Source: Vibrio sp. STUT-A11
GTDB lineage: Bacteria; Pseudomonadota; Gammaproteobacteria; Enterobacterales; Vibrionaceae
Length of the DNA: 64,000 bases
Direction of reading: 5' to 3'
Assembly (NCBI RefSeq): GCF_026000435.1
Contig: NZ_AP026764.1
Coordinates: forward strand, 1,116,001 to 1,180,000
The notes under the pieces were generated by a model. It worked only from the letters and a program-made list of their open reading frames with translations. It was not told the DNA's origin and made no database searches. The translations under genes were made by a program, and so were the position numbers. Position 1 is the first letter of the stretch, and the number at the start of each line of letters is the position of its first letter. Of this stretch, positions 43,505-52,400 are shown in pieces.

Positions 43505-44683
43505 ATGAAAAACGAAACATGGATTGTTGCCGCTAAACGAACGCCTATCGGTGCTTTTCAAGGGGCATTAGCTTCAACCGATGTCACCGAACTCGGGGCG
43601 ACAGCCATTCAGGGCGCTTTAGCAGAAAGTCAGCTTGATGCAGACAAAATAGATGAAGTACTGATGGGCTGTGTACTACCAGCAGGTGTGGGGCAAGCCC
43701 CTGCAAGACAGGCGAGTTTAAAAGCTGACATGCCACAATCCATTGGTTGTACCACGCTGAACAAGGTATGTGGGTCGGGCATGAAGACCGTGATGCTTGC
43801 TCATGATCTTATTCAATCTGGCAACGCGCATGCGGTTATTGCGGGTGGTATGGAAAACATGTCTTCGTCTCCTTATCTATTAAAAAAAGCGCGCGAGGGT
43901 TTTCGTTTAGGCCACGAGCAAGTGCTCGATCACATGTTTTACGACGGCTTACAGGATGCCTATCAAGGCGAGCTGATGGGTGTCTTTGCTGAACAAACCG
44001 CGCAAAAGTATCAGTTTAATCGTGAAAGCATGGATTCTTGGGCGCAGCAATCGGTGACTCGTGCGCAGCAAGCGATTGAGCAAGGTTTGTTCAAAGAAGA
44101 GATCGTGCCTGTTAACGTGAAAAGTCGACGCGGCGACATCTTGGTTGCCGACGATGAGCAACCGAGCAAACTCGATTTTGCCAAAATTCCAACTTTGCGC
44201 CCTGCGTTTGCTAAAGATGGTGGCGTAACAGCGGCAAACTCAAGCTCCATTTCAGATGGCGCGTCGGCAATGGTATTGGTCGACAGCGAGTTAGGTCGTC
44301 AGGAAAACCTTCAACCTCTGGCCAAAATTGTTGCTTACAGCACACATGCAAGGCTGCCAGAAGAGTTCACCATCGCACCCGTCTTCGCGATTGAAAAACT
44401 GCTGGAAAAAACGGGCTGGGACAAATCGGACGTAGACCTTTGGGAAATTAATGAGGCCTTTGCTGTTGTCACTCAATACGCAGTGAAAGTACTCGAACTC
44501 GATGAGAACAAAGTTAACCCACGCGGTGGTGCTTGTGCGTTAGGTCATCCTATTGGTGCGAGTGGCAACCGAATTCTCGTGACTTTGATTCACGAGCTTA
44601 AACAGACCGACGGTAAACGTGGCGTTGCATCACTGTGTATTGGTGGTGGTGAGGCAACCGCAATCGCGATTGAAATCTGCTAA
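43505..44683 (+). CDS. Acetyl-CoA C-acyltransferase (thiolase)
   Basis: 392 residues, full thiolase length. Nucleophilic cysteine in LNKVCGSGMKTVMLA (about residue 89), GGMENMSSSPYLL, the histidine of GGACALGHPIGASGNRILVT, and the second cysteine in ASLCIGGGEATAIAIE. First gene of the valine/isoleucine branch and behind two LiuR operators. It could cleave acetoacetyl-CoA from leucine and 2-methylacetoacetyl-CoA from isoleucine. Confidence 0.92.
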   Translation: MKNETWIVAAKRTPIGAFQGALASTDVTELGATAIQGALAESQLDADKIDEVLMGCVLPAGVGQAPARQASLKADMPQSIGCTTLNKVCGSGMKTVMLAHDLIQSGNAHAVIAGGMENMSSSPYLLKKAREGFRLGHEQVLDHMFYDGLQDAYQGELMGVFAEQTAQKYQFNRESMDSWAQQSVTRAQQAIEQGLFKEEIVPVNVKSRRGDILVADDEQPSKLDFAKIPTLRPAFAKDGGVTAANSSSISDGASAMVLVDSELGRQENLQPLAKIVAYSTHARLPEEFTIAPVFAIEKLLEKTGWDKSDVDLWEINEAFAVVTQYAVKVLELDENKVNPRGGACALGHPIGASGNRILVTLIHELKQTDGKRGVASLCIGGGEATAIAIEIC

Positions 44684-44753
44684 TTCACTCTCAACAAAGT
44701 TTCACTTACATAACAGTAGTCAGTAAAAAGCTGAAAAATACAAGGATGTCATC

Positions 44754-46247
44754 ATGACAGAACAAGTAAAGCAGTATATCGGTGGTGAATTCGCCATCTC
44801 CGACTCAAAACAATGGCTAGATGTAACTAACCCGGCAACTAATGAAGTGATTGCACAAGTGCCTTGTGCCACGGAATCAGAAATGAATGCAGCGATCGCC
44901 AGCGCAACAGAGACGTTTAAGCGTTGGAAAGAAGTGGCTGCACCAGAACGTGCGAGACTGATGTTGCGTTACCAACATCTACTAAAAGAACAGCACGACG
45001 ATTTGGCAATATTGCTTTCAAGCGAGACAGGTAAAACCCTAGCGGATGCTAAAGGTGATGTTTGGCGCGGGATTGAAGTCGTTGAACAAGCCGCAAACAT
45101 TTGTAGCTCAATGATGGGCGAAACGGTTGAGAATGTCGCAACGAATATTGATGGTTACTCTTACATTCAACCACTTGGTGTTTGTGCTGGCATCACACCT
45201 TTTAACTTCCCTGCGATGATCCCATTGTGGATGTTCCCTATGGCGATTGCGTGTGGCAACACCTTCATTTTGAAACCGTCAGAGCAAGTGCCGCTAACCG
45301 CGATGAAACTGGCTGAACTGTTTGAACAGGCCGGTGCACCAAAAGGTGTATTGCAAATTGTCCACGGCAGCAAAGAACAAGTTGATCGCATTCTTACTGA
45401 TCCAGTCGTCCGCGCTATCTCTTTTGTTGGCTCTGTGCCAGTTGGTGAGTACATCTACAAAACGGGCACTGACAACCTAAAACGTGTTCAATCATTTGCT
45501 GGTGCGAAGAATCACATGGTGATTATGCCTGATGCAAATAAACAGCAAGTGATTAATAACCTTGTTGGCGCTTCAGTTGGTGCCGCAGGTCAGCGCTGTA
45601 TGGCGATTTCGGTCGCGGTGTTTGTTGGTGAAACAAAAGAATGGATTCCAGAGCTTAAAGAGGCGTTAGCTCAAGTTCAGCCAGGCGCGTGGGATGATGA
45701 ATCGGCGGGTTATGGTCCGCTTATTAGCCCGCAAGCGAAACAACGTGTGGTGAACTTAATTAATGAAGGCAAAGAGTCTGGCGCGAACTGTGTTCTGGAC
45801 GGTACCGATTGCCAAGTGGCTGGTTTCCCTGACGGAAACTGGGTTGGTCCAACACTGTTTACCAACGTGACGACAGACATGTCGATTTATCAGGAAGAGA
45901 TTTTTGGCCCAGTGTTGCTGACCATGGAAGTGGATAATCTGGACGAGGCGATTGAGCTTATCAACGCGAACCGTTTTGGTAACGGTACGTCTATTTTCAC
46001 AGCGAATGGCGCTGCTGCGAGAAAGTATCAGCACAATATTGAAGTGGGTAATGTGGGTATTAACGTGCCAATCCCAGTTCCATTGCCATTCTTCTCATTT
46101 ACCGGTTGGAAAGGCAGTTTCTACGGCGATTTACATGCCTACGGTAAACAAGCAGTTCGCTTCTACACCGAAACAAAAACGGTCACCGCACGCTGGTTTG
46201 AAGATGACATTCCAAGCGGCCCGAATATGACTATCGAGCTCAACTAA
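44754..46247 (+). CDS. mmsA: Methylmalonate-semialdehyde dehydrogenase (CoA-acylating)
   Basis: 497 residues of the aldehyde dehydrogenase superfamily. It has the MMSDH hallmarks GVCAGITPFNFPAMIPLWMF, FAGAKNHMVIMPDANKQQVI (replacing the usual ELGGK), and the catalytic cysteine in GAAGQRCMAISVAV (about 286). It converts methylmalonate semialdehyde to propionyl-CoA at the end of valine degradation. The ribosome site is AAGGATG. Confidence 0.94.
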   Translation: MTEQVKQYIGGEFAISDSKQWLDVTNPATNEVIAQVPCATESEMNAAIASATETFKRWKEVAAPERARLMLRYQHLLKEQHDDLAILLSSETGKTLADAKGDVWRGIEVVEQAANICSSMMGETVENVATNIDGYSYIQPLGVCAGITPFNFPAMIPLWMFPMAIACGNTFILKPSEQVPLTAMKLAELFEQAGAPKGVLQIVHGSKEQVDRILTDPVVRAISFVGSVPVGEYIYKTGTDNLKRVQSFAGAKNHMVIMPDANKQQVINNLVGASVGAAGQRCMAISVAVFVGETKEWIPELKEALAQVQPGAWDDESAGYGPLISPQAKQRVVNLINEGKESGANCVLDGTDCQVAGFPDGNWVGPTLFTNVTTDMSIYQEEIFGPVLLTMEVDNLDEAIELINANRFGNGTSIFTANGAAARKYQHNIEVGNVGINVPIPVPLPFFSFTGWKGSFYGDLHAYGKQAVRFYTETKTVTARWFEDDIPSGPNMTIELN

Positions 46248-46269
46248 TCATCCTCGCTGACAACATTCT

Positions 46270-46295
46270 GGCCAAGCCGAAGTCAGAGCTTGGCC
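46270..46295 (+). other. Intercistronic hairpin after mmsA
   Basis: A perfect 8-bp stem GGCCAAGC/GCTTGGCC with a 10-nt loop in the 87-bp gap before the acyl-CoA dehydrogenase gene; no T-run. Confidence 0.55.
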
Positions 46296-46334
46296 TAGAT
46301 TCGATTGAAATGAATTAGACCCTAGGATTTCAAG

Positions 46335-47489
46335 ATGGATTTTGAATTAAACGAAGATCAAATCGCATTCGCAGACGCAGCGAAACAGTTCGCAGAACAG
46401 ATGCTTGCACCGCACGCCGCAGAGTGGGATGAAAAACACCACTTCCCTAAAGATGTACTTCGCCAGGCGGGTGAACTGGGTTTTTTGAGTATCTATACGC
46501 CACCAGAGCACGGTGGCTTGGGGCTTTCCCGTTTGGATGCTGCGATTATTTTTGAACAATTGGCGATGGGTTGTACGGCGACCACAGCGTTTATGACTAT
46601 CCATAATATGGCAACCTGGATGATCACCAGCTTTGCTAAACCGGAAGTTGCTCAACAATTTAGTGGTGAACTGATCACGGGTGAAAAGCTCGCTTCTTAT
46701 TGCCTGACAGAGCCAAATGCAGGTTCTGACGCGGCATCTCTGACGACGAGTGCAGTGCGTGATGGCGATGAGTTTGTTTTGAATGGTGCAAAAGTGTTTA
46801 TCTCAGGTGCGGGTGATACGGATGTGCTCGTTGTTATGGCTCGCTCGTGTGGAGAAGGCGCAGGCGGTGTTTCTGCTTTTGTTGTGCCTGCTGACAGCGA
46901 AGGCATCAGTTACGGTAAGAAGGAAGCCAAAATGGGCTGGAACTGCCAACCAACGCGCATGATCACCTTCGAAAACGTCCGAATTCCGGCTGACTACTTG
47001 TTGGGTGAAGAGGGGGAGGGCTTTAAATTCGCTATGCTCGGCCTTGATGGTGGTCGAATCAATATCGCTACCTGTTCTGTTGGTACGGCACAACAAGCGT
47101 TAAACGAAGCAAAACAGTATATGACAGAGCGTAAACAGTTTGGACGTTCACTGGCACAATTCCAGGCGCTGCAATTCAAACTGGCGGACATGGCAACAGA
47201 ACTGGTCGCTGCGCGTCAAATGGTGAGACTTGCGGCTGCAAAACTCGATGCTCAGCACGCAGAAAAAAGTGCGTACTGCGCAATGGCAAAACGCTTTGCG
47301 ACTGATGTGGGCTTTAAAGTCTGTGACCAGGCACTGCAAATTCACGGCGGTTATGGCTACATCAAAGAGTATCCAGTTGAGCGTCACTTCAGAGACGTAC
47401 GTGTTCACCAAATTCTTGAAGGTACCAACGAAATCATGCGTCTTATCATCTCAAGACGTCTACTCACGGAAGGCGTTGAGCTGGTTTAG
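46335..47489 (+). CDS. Acyl-CoA dehydrogenase, probably isobutyryl/2-methylbutyryl-CoA
   Basis: 384 residues. YCLTEPNAGSDAASLTTSAV and VFISGAGDTDVLVVMARS bind FAD and substrate; the catalytic base is the C-terminal glutamate in QILEGTNEIMRLIIS (about 366), the short/branched-chain pattern rather than that of LiuA. The context (mmsA, HIBYL-CoA hydrolase, mmsB) points to isobutyryl-CoA of the valine pathway, perhaps also 2-methylbutyryl-CoA. Uses the ETF encoded upstream. Confidence 0.9.
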   Translation: MDFELNEDQIAFADAAKQFAEQMLAPHAAEWDEKHHFPKDVLRQAGELGFLSIYTPPEHGGLGLSRLDAAIIFEQLAMGCTATTAFMTIHNMATWMITSFAKPEVAQQFSGELITGEKLASYCLTEPNAGSDAASLTTSAVRDGDEFVLNGAKVFISGAGDTDVLVVMARSCGEGAGGVSAFVVPADSEGISYGKKEAKMGWNCQPTRMITFENVRIPADYLLGEEGEGFKFAMLGLDGGRINIATCSVGTAQQALNEAKQYMTERKQFGRSLAQFQALQFKLADMATELVAARQMVRLAAAKLDAQHAEKSAYCAMAKRFATDVGFKVCDQALQIHGGYGYIKEYPVERHFRDVRVHQILEGTNEIMRLIISRRLLTEGVELV

Positions 47490-47537
47490 CCTGCGAAGTA
47501 GAGCCTTACCTTAAAGAACAAAAGGGATTGAAAGATT

Positions 47538-48314
47538 ATGACAGCACAAATCAAATTAGAGCGCGAAAATCACATTGCCAAGCTAACCATCAGTAATCCA
47601 CCTGCGAATACGTGGACGCTTGAGTCTTTGAATCAGCTTAAAGAGTTGGCAATTGAGCTCAGCAACGATCGCTCTATTTACGCTTTGGTACTAACGGGTG
47701 AAGGGGAGAAGTTCTTCTCTGCTGGTGCTGACCTTAATAATTTCGCCTCGGGTGACAAATCGCAAGCGGCGGATATGGCGTTCGCATTTGGTGAAGCGTT
47801 TGAAGCCTTGTCAGCGTTTGATGGGGTGTCTATTGCGGCGATCAATGGCTATGCAATGGGCGGTGGTTTGGAAGTAGCGATGGCTTGCGACATTCGTATC
47901 GCTGAAGAACAAGTACAAATGGCGTTACCAGAAGCGTCGGTTGGCCTATTGCCTTGTGCCGGAGGAACGCAAAATCTCACTGCGCTAGTCGGTGAAGGTT
48001 GGGCGAAGCGCATGATCCTATGTGGTGAACGTGTGACGGCCGAGCGAGCAGAGAAAATCGGTTTGGTCGAAGAAGTCGTTGAAAAAGGACAAGCGTTGGA
48101 AACCGCAATGCAACTGGCACAGCGTGTCGCGGGTCAATCGCCTAAGTCTGTATCTGCTTGCAAAACACTCATCCAAAATCGACGCAGCCAGACACATGCG
48201 GCAGGGCTGGTTTTGGAACGTGAACTGTTCTTACAGCTTTTCAATACGCAAGATCAGACAGAGGGTGTGAACGCATTCTTGCAAAAGCGCAAGCCAAACT
48301 GGACCAATAGCTAG
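47538..48314 (+). CDS. Enoyl-CoA hydratase (methacrylyl/tiglyl-CoA step)
   Basis: 258 residues, crotonase fold. Oxyanion-hole segments EKFFSAGADLNNFASGDKSQ and AAINGYAMGGGLEVAMACDI, and LPEASVGLLPCAGGTQNLTA with a catalytic-type glutamate. In this operon it should hydrate methacrylyl-CoA to 3-hydroxyisobutyryl-CoA and possibly tiglyl-CoA from isoleucine. It lies 48 bp after the dehydrogenase. Confidence 0.88.
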   Translation: MTAQIKLERENHIAKLTISNPPANTWTLESLNQLKELAIELSNDRSIYALVLTGEGEKFFSAGADLNNFASGDKSQAADMAFAFGEAFEALSAFDGVSIAAINGYAMGGGLEVAMACDIRIAEEQVQMALPEASVGLLPCAGGTQNLTALVGEGWAKRMILCGERVTAERAEKIGLVEEVVEKGQALETAMQLAQRVAGQSPKSVSACKTLIQNRRSQTHAAGLVLERELFLQLFNTQDQTEGVNAFLQKRKPNWTNS

Positions 48315-48323
48315 GGAGTTGTC

Positions 48324-49454
48324 ATGGCGAACAAAGTAAATATATCAAAATTAGAATGTGCTGATGGCTCCATCATAGGCGTGCTTGAGTTAGATAACCC
48401 TGCATCACTAAATGCTCTGAGTTATGAAATGATCGAGCAGCTTTACACCCAACTGCTTGAGTGGCAAATCGATGACAACATCGTTGCGGTGTGTTTGCAT
48501 GCTAAGGGCGAGAGAGCATTCTGTGCTGGGGGTGATATTCAAGCCATTTACCGCGCGTTAGAAAACAAAGAGCAAGATTTTAACTCTGCACTTTCAGCCA
48601 TGAAGACGTTCTTCGATCTTGAATATCGCTGCGATCTCCTGATTCATACCTATTCAAAGCCTATTATCGCTTGGGGGCATGGCTACCTGATGGGTGGTGG
48701 GGTCGGTTTGTTTATGGGTGCAAGTCATCGTGTGGCGGAGACCAACACTCGCTTTGCGATGCCAGAAATTAAAATTGGTCTTTATCCGGATGTGGGCGCG
48801 ACCTACTTTTTGAATCAGTTGCCAAAACACTACGCGCTGTTTCTTGGTTTAACTGCCTGTCAGATTAATGCGACCGACATGAAAGCATTAGGGTTGAGTC
48901 AATGGATTACCCATCCTGATAGTAAGGGAAGCTTCTTCTCTCAACTCTCCAGTACTCATTGGAAAAGTGAAACGGACATTAACGAGAAGATTGCGACACT
49001 ACTTCGCACTCTAGAAGTTAAAGAGCCGGGTCAGGGCTTAATGCTACCTCATGCTAGCTTGATAGAGCAGCTTTGTCGTGGCGATTTACCAACGATAGCT
49101 GACGCGATAGCCAGCGCTGATGTGGATGATAAATGGTTTGCTAATGCGCAGAAAGCACTCAGCTATGGCAGTCCTCTTTCACTCAATCTTACTTACCAAC
49201 AATTGACTCAGTATCAAGGGCTGTCTTTGGATGCGTGTTTTGATATGGAGTTTAACCTCACATTACGCTGTGGTTTAGAAGGTGACTTTAGGGAAGGGGT
49301 TCGTGCGCTTATCATCGATAAAACCAATCAGCCAACGTGGATGCACAACAGTGTTGTCGATGTGACACCACAGGAGCTGCAACGCTTTTTAGCACCCATT
49401 GATTCAGTGGATTACCCACTTAAAGGCGCGCAATTGGCGACAGCTGAACTTTAG
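48324..49454 (+). CDS. 3-hydroxyisobutyryl-CoA hydrolase
   Basis: 376 residues, longer than hydratases, as expected for HIBYL-CoA hydrolases of the crotonase superfamily. Motifs are ERAFCAGGDIQAIYRALENK, GHGYLMGGGVGLFMGASHRV and MPEIKIGLYPDVGATYFLNQ, plus the hydrolase C-terminal domain (LDACFDMEFNLTLRCGLEGD). It removes CoA to give free 3-hydroxyisobutyrate, the substrate of the next gene product. 9 bp after the hydratase gene. Confidence 0.92.
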   Translation: MANKVNISKLECADGSIIGVLELDNPASLNALSYEMIEQLYTQLLEWQIDDNIVAVCLHAKGERAFCAGGDIQAIYRALENKEQDFNSALSAMKTFFDLEYRCDLLIHTYSKPIIAWGHGYLMGGGVGLFMGASHRVAETNTRFAMPEIKIGLYPDVGATYFLNQLPKHYALFLGLTACQINATDMKALGLSQWITHPDSKGSFFSQLSSTHWKSETDINEKIATLLRTLEVKEPGQGLMLPHASLIEQLCRGDLPTIADAIASADVDDKWFANAQKALSYGSPLSLNLTYQQLTQYQGLSLDACFDMEFNLTLRCGLEGDFREGVRALIIDKTNQPTWMHNSVVDVTPQELQRFLAPIDSVDYPLKGAQLATAEL

Positions 49455-49501
49455 TTGAACGGAATAGTTAAAGCGGATTAGCGACAAGGAAGAGACAGAA
49501 C

Positions 49502-50398
49502 ATGAATAAAATAGCATTTATTGGTCTTGGCAATATGGGTGCACCTATGGCCAAGAACCTGGTTAAAGCCGGTTTGAAGGTTGAAGTATTTGATTTGAAT
49601 CCGAACGCCGTGGCGGAACTGACCGCACTTGGCGCTTCGAGTGCTGATTCTGTTCAGCAAGTCGTTCAGGGGGCGGGCATTGTCGTCACAATGTTACCTG
49701 CTAGTCAGCATGTCAAAAGTGTCTATCTTGGTCAGGATGGCATCTTAGAAAGTGTTGAGTCTGGAACATTACTGATTGACTCATCCACCATTGATCCGGC
49801 AACCGCGCGTCTGGTTGGCGAAAAGGCACAACAGTTAGGCATCAGCTTTGTCGATGCGCCTGTTTCTGGTGGTGTGGCTGGCGCAGCAGCAGGGACACTG
49901 ACATTTATTGTTGGTGGCTCACAAGAGAACTTTGTTCAAGCTAAAGCGCTGCTTGACCATATGGGAAAGAACATCTTCCATGCGGGTGACGCTGGTGCTG
50001 GTCAGGTGGCGAAAATCTGCAATAACATGATGCTGGGTATTCTGATGAGCGGCACTTGTGAGGCACTTAACCTCGGTATCGAGAACGGTCTCGATCCTAA
50101 AGTGCTGTCTGACATTATGCTGCAAAGCTCTGGTCGAAACTGGGCGTTAGAGCTCTACAACCCGTGTCCTGGCGTGATGGAGAATGCGCCGGCGAGTAAT
50201 GGCTATCAAGGTGGTTTTATGAGTCAGCTTATGGCGAAAGACCTCGGCCTTGCAATGGAAGCGGCAGTTGCCAGTCAAACGTCAACGCCAATGGGTAGCG
50301 TGGCACGCAATCTATTTAATTTTCATAACGGTCAGGGCAACGGACAGAAAGATTTCTCTAGCTTGTTTGAGTTCTACCAAAAGCAAAATCAAGCCTAA
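49502..50398 (+). CDS. mmsB: 3-hydroxyisobutyrate dehydrogenase
   Basis: 298 residues of the beta-hydroxyacid dehydrogenase family. NAD-binding IAFIGLGNMGAPMAKNLVKA, substrate-binding FVDAPVSGGVAGAAAGTLTF, and the catalytic lysine in GAGQVAKICNNMMLGIL. It forms methylmalonate semialdehyde, which MmsA uses. Confidence 0.94.
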   Translation: MNKIAFIGLGNMGAPMAKNLVKAGLKVEVFDLNPNAVAELTALGASSADSVQQVVQGAGIVVTMLPASQHVKSVYLGQDGILESVESGTLLIDSSTIDPATARLVGEKAQQLGISFVDAPVSGGVAGAAAGTLTFIVGGSQENFVQAKALLDHMGKNIFHAGDAGAGQVAKICNNMMLGILMSGTCEALNLGIENGLDPKVLSDIMLQSSGRNWALELYNPCPGVMENAPASNGYQGGFMSQLMAKDLGLAMEAAVASQTSTPMGSVARNLFNFHNGQGNGQKDFSSLFEFYQKQNQA

Positions 50399-50407
50399 GG
50401 AGTGCTT

Positions 50408-51166
50408 ATGGAGTTAGCAAATAAGGTTGTTGCGATTACAGGTGCTGGGCAGGGGCTTGGCAAACAGGTGGCGCTATCGTTGGCAGAAAGCGGAGTGAAT
50501 CTCGCGTTAATCGATCTCAATTTGGAACAATTGAGGGAGACACAGGCAGAGTGTGAATCTCTGGGCGTTAATGCCCGAGTTTATGTGACGAACGTGACAA
50601 ACGAACAACAGGTTTGCACGGCATTTGAGCAAATTGAAGCGGACTTTAAGCAGCTCAATGGCGTGATTAACAACGCTGGCATCATGCGTGATGGTATGTT
50701 CATTAAAGTGAAAGACGGTCAGATCACGTCAATGTCTCTGGAGCAGTTCCAGTCGGTTATGGACGTAAATGTCACGGGTACTTTCTTATGCGGTCGTGAA
50801 GCGAGCAAAGTGATGCTCAACACCGACAGTAAAGGTGTGCTTATTAATATATCCAGTGTGGCTCGTGCTGGGAATATTGGCCAAACCAACTACTCTGCCT
50901 CCAAAGCAGCAGTGGCGACAATGGCGACGGTGTGGGCGAAGGAATTAGGACGATTTGGTATTCGCTCTGTTGCGATCGCGCCGGGCGTAATCAAAACGGC
51001 GATGACGGACCAGATTAAACCGGAAGCCATGGATAGGCTAATCAAGATGATTCCTGTCGGCCGCTTGGGTCTTGCTGATGAGATCTCAGCGACCGTGAAA
51101 TATGTATTAACTAATGAGTTCGTAACCGGAAGAGTATTAGAAGTTGATGGCGGTATGCGAATGTAA
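50408..51166 (+). CDS. Short-chain dehydrogenase/reductase, last gene of the valine/isoleucine operon
   Basis: 252 residues from ATG 50408 (AAGGAG 5 nt upstream; a GTG at 50402 lies in that site). Cofactor motif VVAITGAGQGLGKQVALSLA, NNAG at about 90, active-site SSVARAGNIGQTNYSASKAA with Ser, Tyr and Lys. Context suggests 2-methyl-3-hydroxybutyryl-CoA dehydrogenase of isoleucine degradation or a related 3-hydroxyacyl-CoA step; the family alone does not prove it. Confidence 0.85.
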   Translation: MELANKVVAITGAGQGLGKQVALSLAESGVNLALIDLNLEQLRETQAECESLGVNARVYVTNVTNEQQVCTAFEQIEADFKQLNGVINNAGIMRDGMFIKVKDGQITSMSLEQFQSVMDVNVTGTFLCGREASKVMLNTDSKGVLINISSVARAGNIGQTNYSASKAAVATMATVWAKELGRFGIRSVAIAPGVIKTAMTDQIKPEAMDRLIKMIPVGRLGLADEISATVKYVLTNEFVTGRVLEVDGGMRM

Positions 51167-51178
51167 GCTTAATCACAA

Positions 51179-51207
51179 GGCTAACAATGGGTGCTGTATT
51201 GTTAGCC
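51179..51207 (+). terminator. Hairpin at the end of the valine/isoleucine operon
   Basis: A perfect 10-bp stem GGCTAACAAT/ATTGTTAGCC with a 9-nt loop, 13 bp after the SDR stop codon. No T-run follows, so it is either a weak terminator or a 3'-end protecting structure. Confidence 0.55.
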
Positions 51208-51578
51208 AACACCTACACGTCTATATCTGTCATTTACTCAGCGAGTACTTTTTCTTCAATACTATTTTTCCAACTTAACCTCGCATCCTACCTTCCTCAA
51301 CACCTTTTGAAAGCTTGTTCTGAAACCGTACATTGATCACATTTATTCATCATAGACTAAACGTAGGCAACTCCATAGATGAAAGTGGACAAGCATGGTG
51401 CGAATGAAATTTTTAATGTTATTAAAATGTTGCCGCGTGGCGGGGTCAATGTTTGTGCAAGCAATACCATTACGGTGCAATCATTAGTGCACGATGTATT
51501 TTTTTTGTGTGGAAAAATCTAAAAAATAATCTACCCAAAAATAGGAAAACATAACAATTATAGAAATGTAATTTTAAG

Positions 51579-51600
51579 TTATTGATGTATATGGTTATTT
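51579..51600. promoter_or_regulatory. Candidate LuxR/OpaR-type binding site
   Basis: TTATTGAT at the left half matches the Vibrio LuxR/OpaR consensus (TTATTGATnnATTTATCAATAA type) exactly, while the right half is degenerate. It is about 180 bp before betI. LuxR is known to activate betIBA-proXWV in V. harveyi. Confidence 0.4.
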
Positions 51601-51745
51601 GTTCTTGTTTGATGCCGGGTTTTGCCCCTAAATTTGTTATCGTTAATGTATCATCTTTGTGTTTTAGAGAACAAACTTACAACATTCTTTGGGTGAAATA
51701 GTAAAAAATAATTTGAGATCGAACTAATTTTCAGGCATTTTATAT

Positions 51746-51765
51746 TTAACTAACCGTTCAATTAA
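51746..51765. promoter_or_regulatory. Candidate BetI operator
   Basis: TTAACTAACCGTTCAATTAA is an imperfect 20-bp palindrome (14 of 20 symmetric) directly before the betI ribosome site, where BetI would repress its own operon in the absence of choline. Confidence 0.6.
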
Positions 51766-51782
51766 AAATGAAAGGGGATGAA

Positions 51783-52382
51783 ATGCCGAAGGTGGGAATG
51801 CCTGAAATCAGGAAGCCACAGCTGGTGAAAGCAACAATGTCAGTGATTGATAGGGTGGGCTTACATGCAGCGAGTATCTCGTTGATCAGCAAAGAAGCTG
51901 GCGTATCAACGGGTATCATCAATCATTACTTTGGTGGTAAGCACGGGTTATTGGAAGAAACGATGCGAGAGATCCTTCGCCAGCTTTCATTCACGATCAC
52001 GAAAAAGCTGCGTGAGCTGCCGGCTGACGCTCATCATCAACGTATCAATGCCATTATTGACGGTAACTTTGTCGGCTTTCAGGCTGAAAATAAAGTGGCC
52101 AAGACATGGCTAGCCTTCTGGTCTTATTCGATGCATGACGAACAGCTAAAACGTCTGCAACGTGTAAATGAACGACGTCTTTTGTCCCATCTAAGAAGAG
52201 AATTAAAAGCACTATTAAGTGCAGAGCAAGCGGAATTGGTTGCTCACGGGATTGCGTCACTCATTGATGGAATATGGCTACGCGGAACGCTCAACCCGCA
52301 AGGCATCGATGCAGAAAAAGCAAGAGTCATCATCAACGACTATCTCGAAAAGCAGCTAACGTACTACTCACAAAAAATTTAA
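51783..52382 (+). CDS. betI: Choline-responsive TetR-type repressor BetI
   Basis: 199 residues from ATG 51783 (MPKVGMPEIRKPQLVKATMS, the canonical BetI start; an in-frame ATG at 51768 lies over the ribosome site). TetR helix-turn-helix LHAASISLISKEAGVSTGII followed by NHYFGGKHGLLEETMRE. It represses betIBA and the following transporter genes until choline binds. Confidence 0.95.
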   Translation: MPKVGMPEIRKPQLVKATMSVIDRVGLHAASISLISKEAGVSTGIINHYFGGKHGLLEETMREILRQLSFTITKKLRELPADAHHQRINAIIDGNFVGFQAENKVAKTWLAFWSYSMHDEQLKRLQRVNERRLLSHLRRELKALLSAEQAELVAHGIASLIDGIWLRGTLNPQGIDAEKARVIINDYLEKQLTYYSQKI

Positions 52383-52400
52383 AAGTCACAGGTCTTCAAA

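Larger units (their letters stand above)
51208..51782. other. 575-bp upstream region of the bet operon
   Basis: No gene is seen. The 3' half is very A/T-rich and holds the candidate quorum-sensing regulator site at 51579 and the BetI-like palindrome at 51746. The length fits the multi-regulator promoter known for this operon in Vibrio (LuxR/OpaR, BetI, CosR). Confidence 0.6.
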
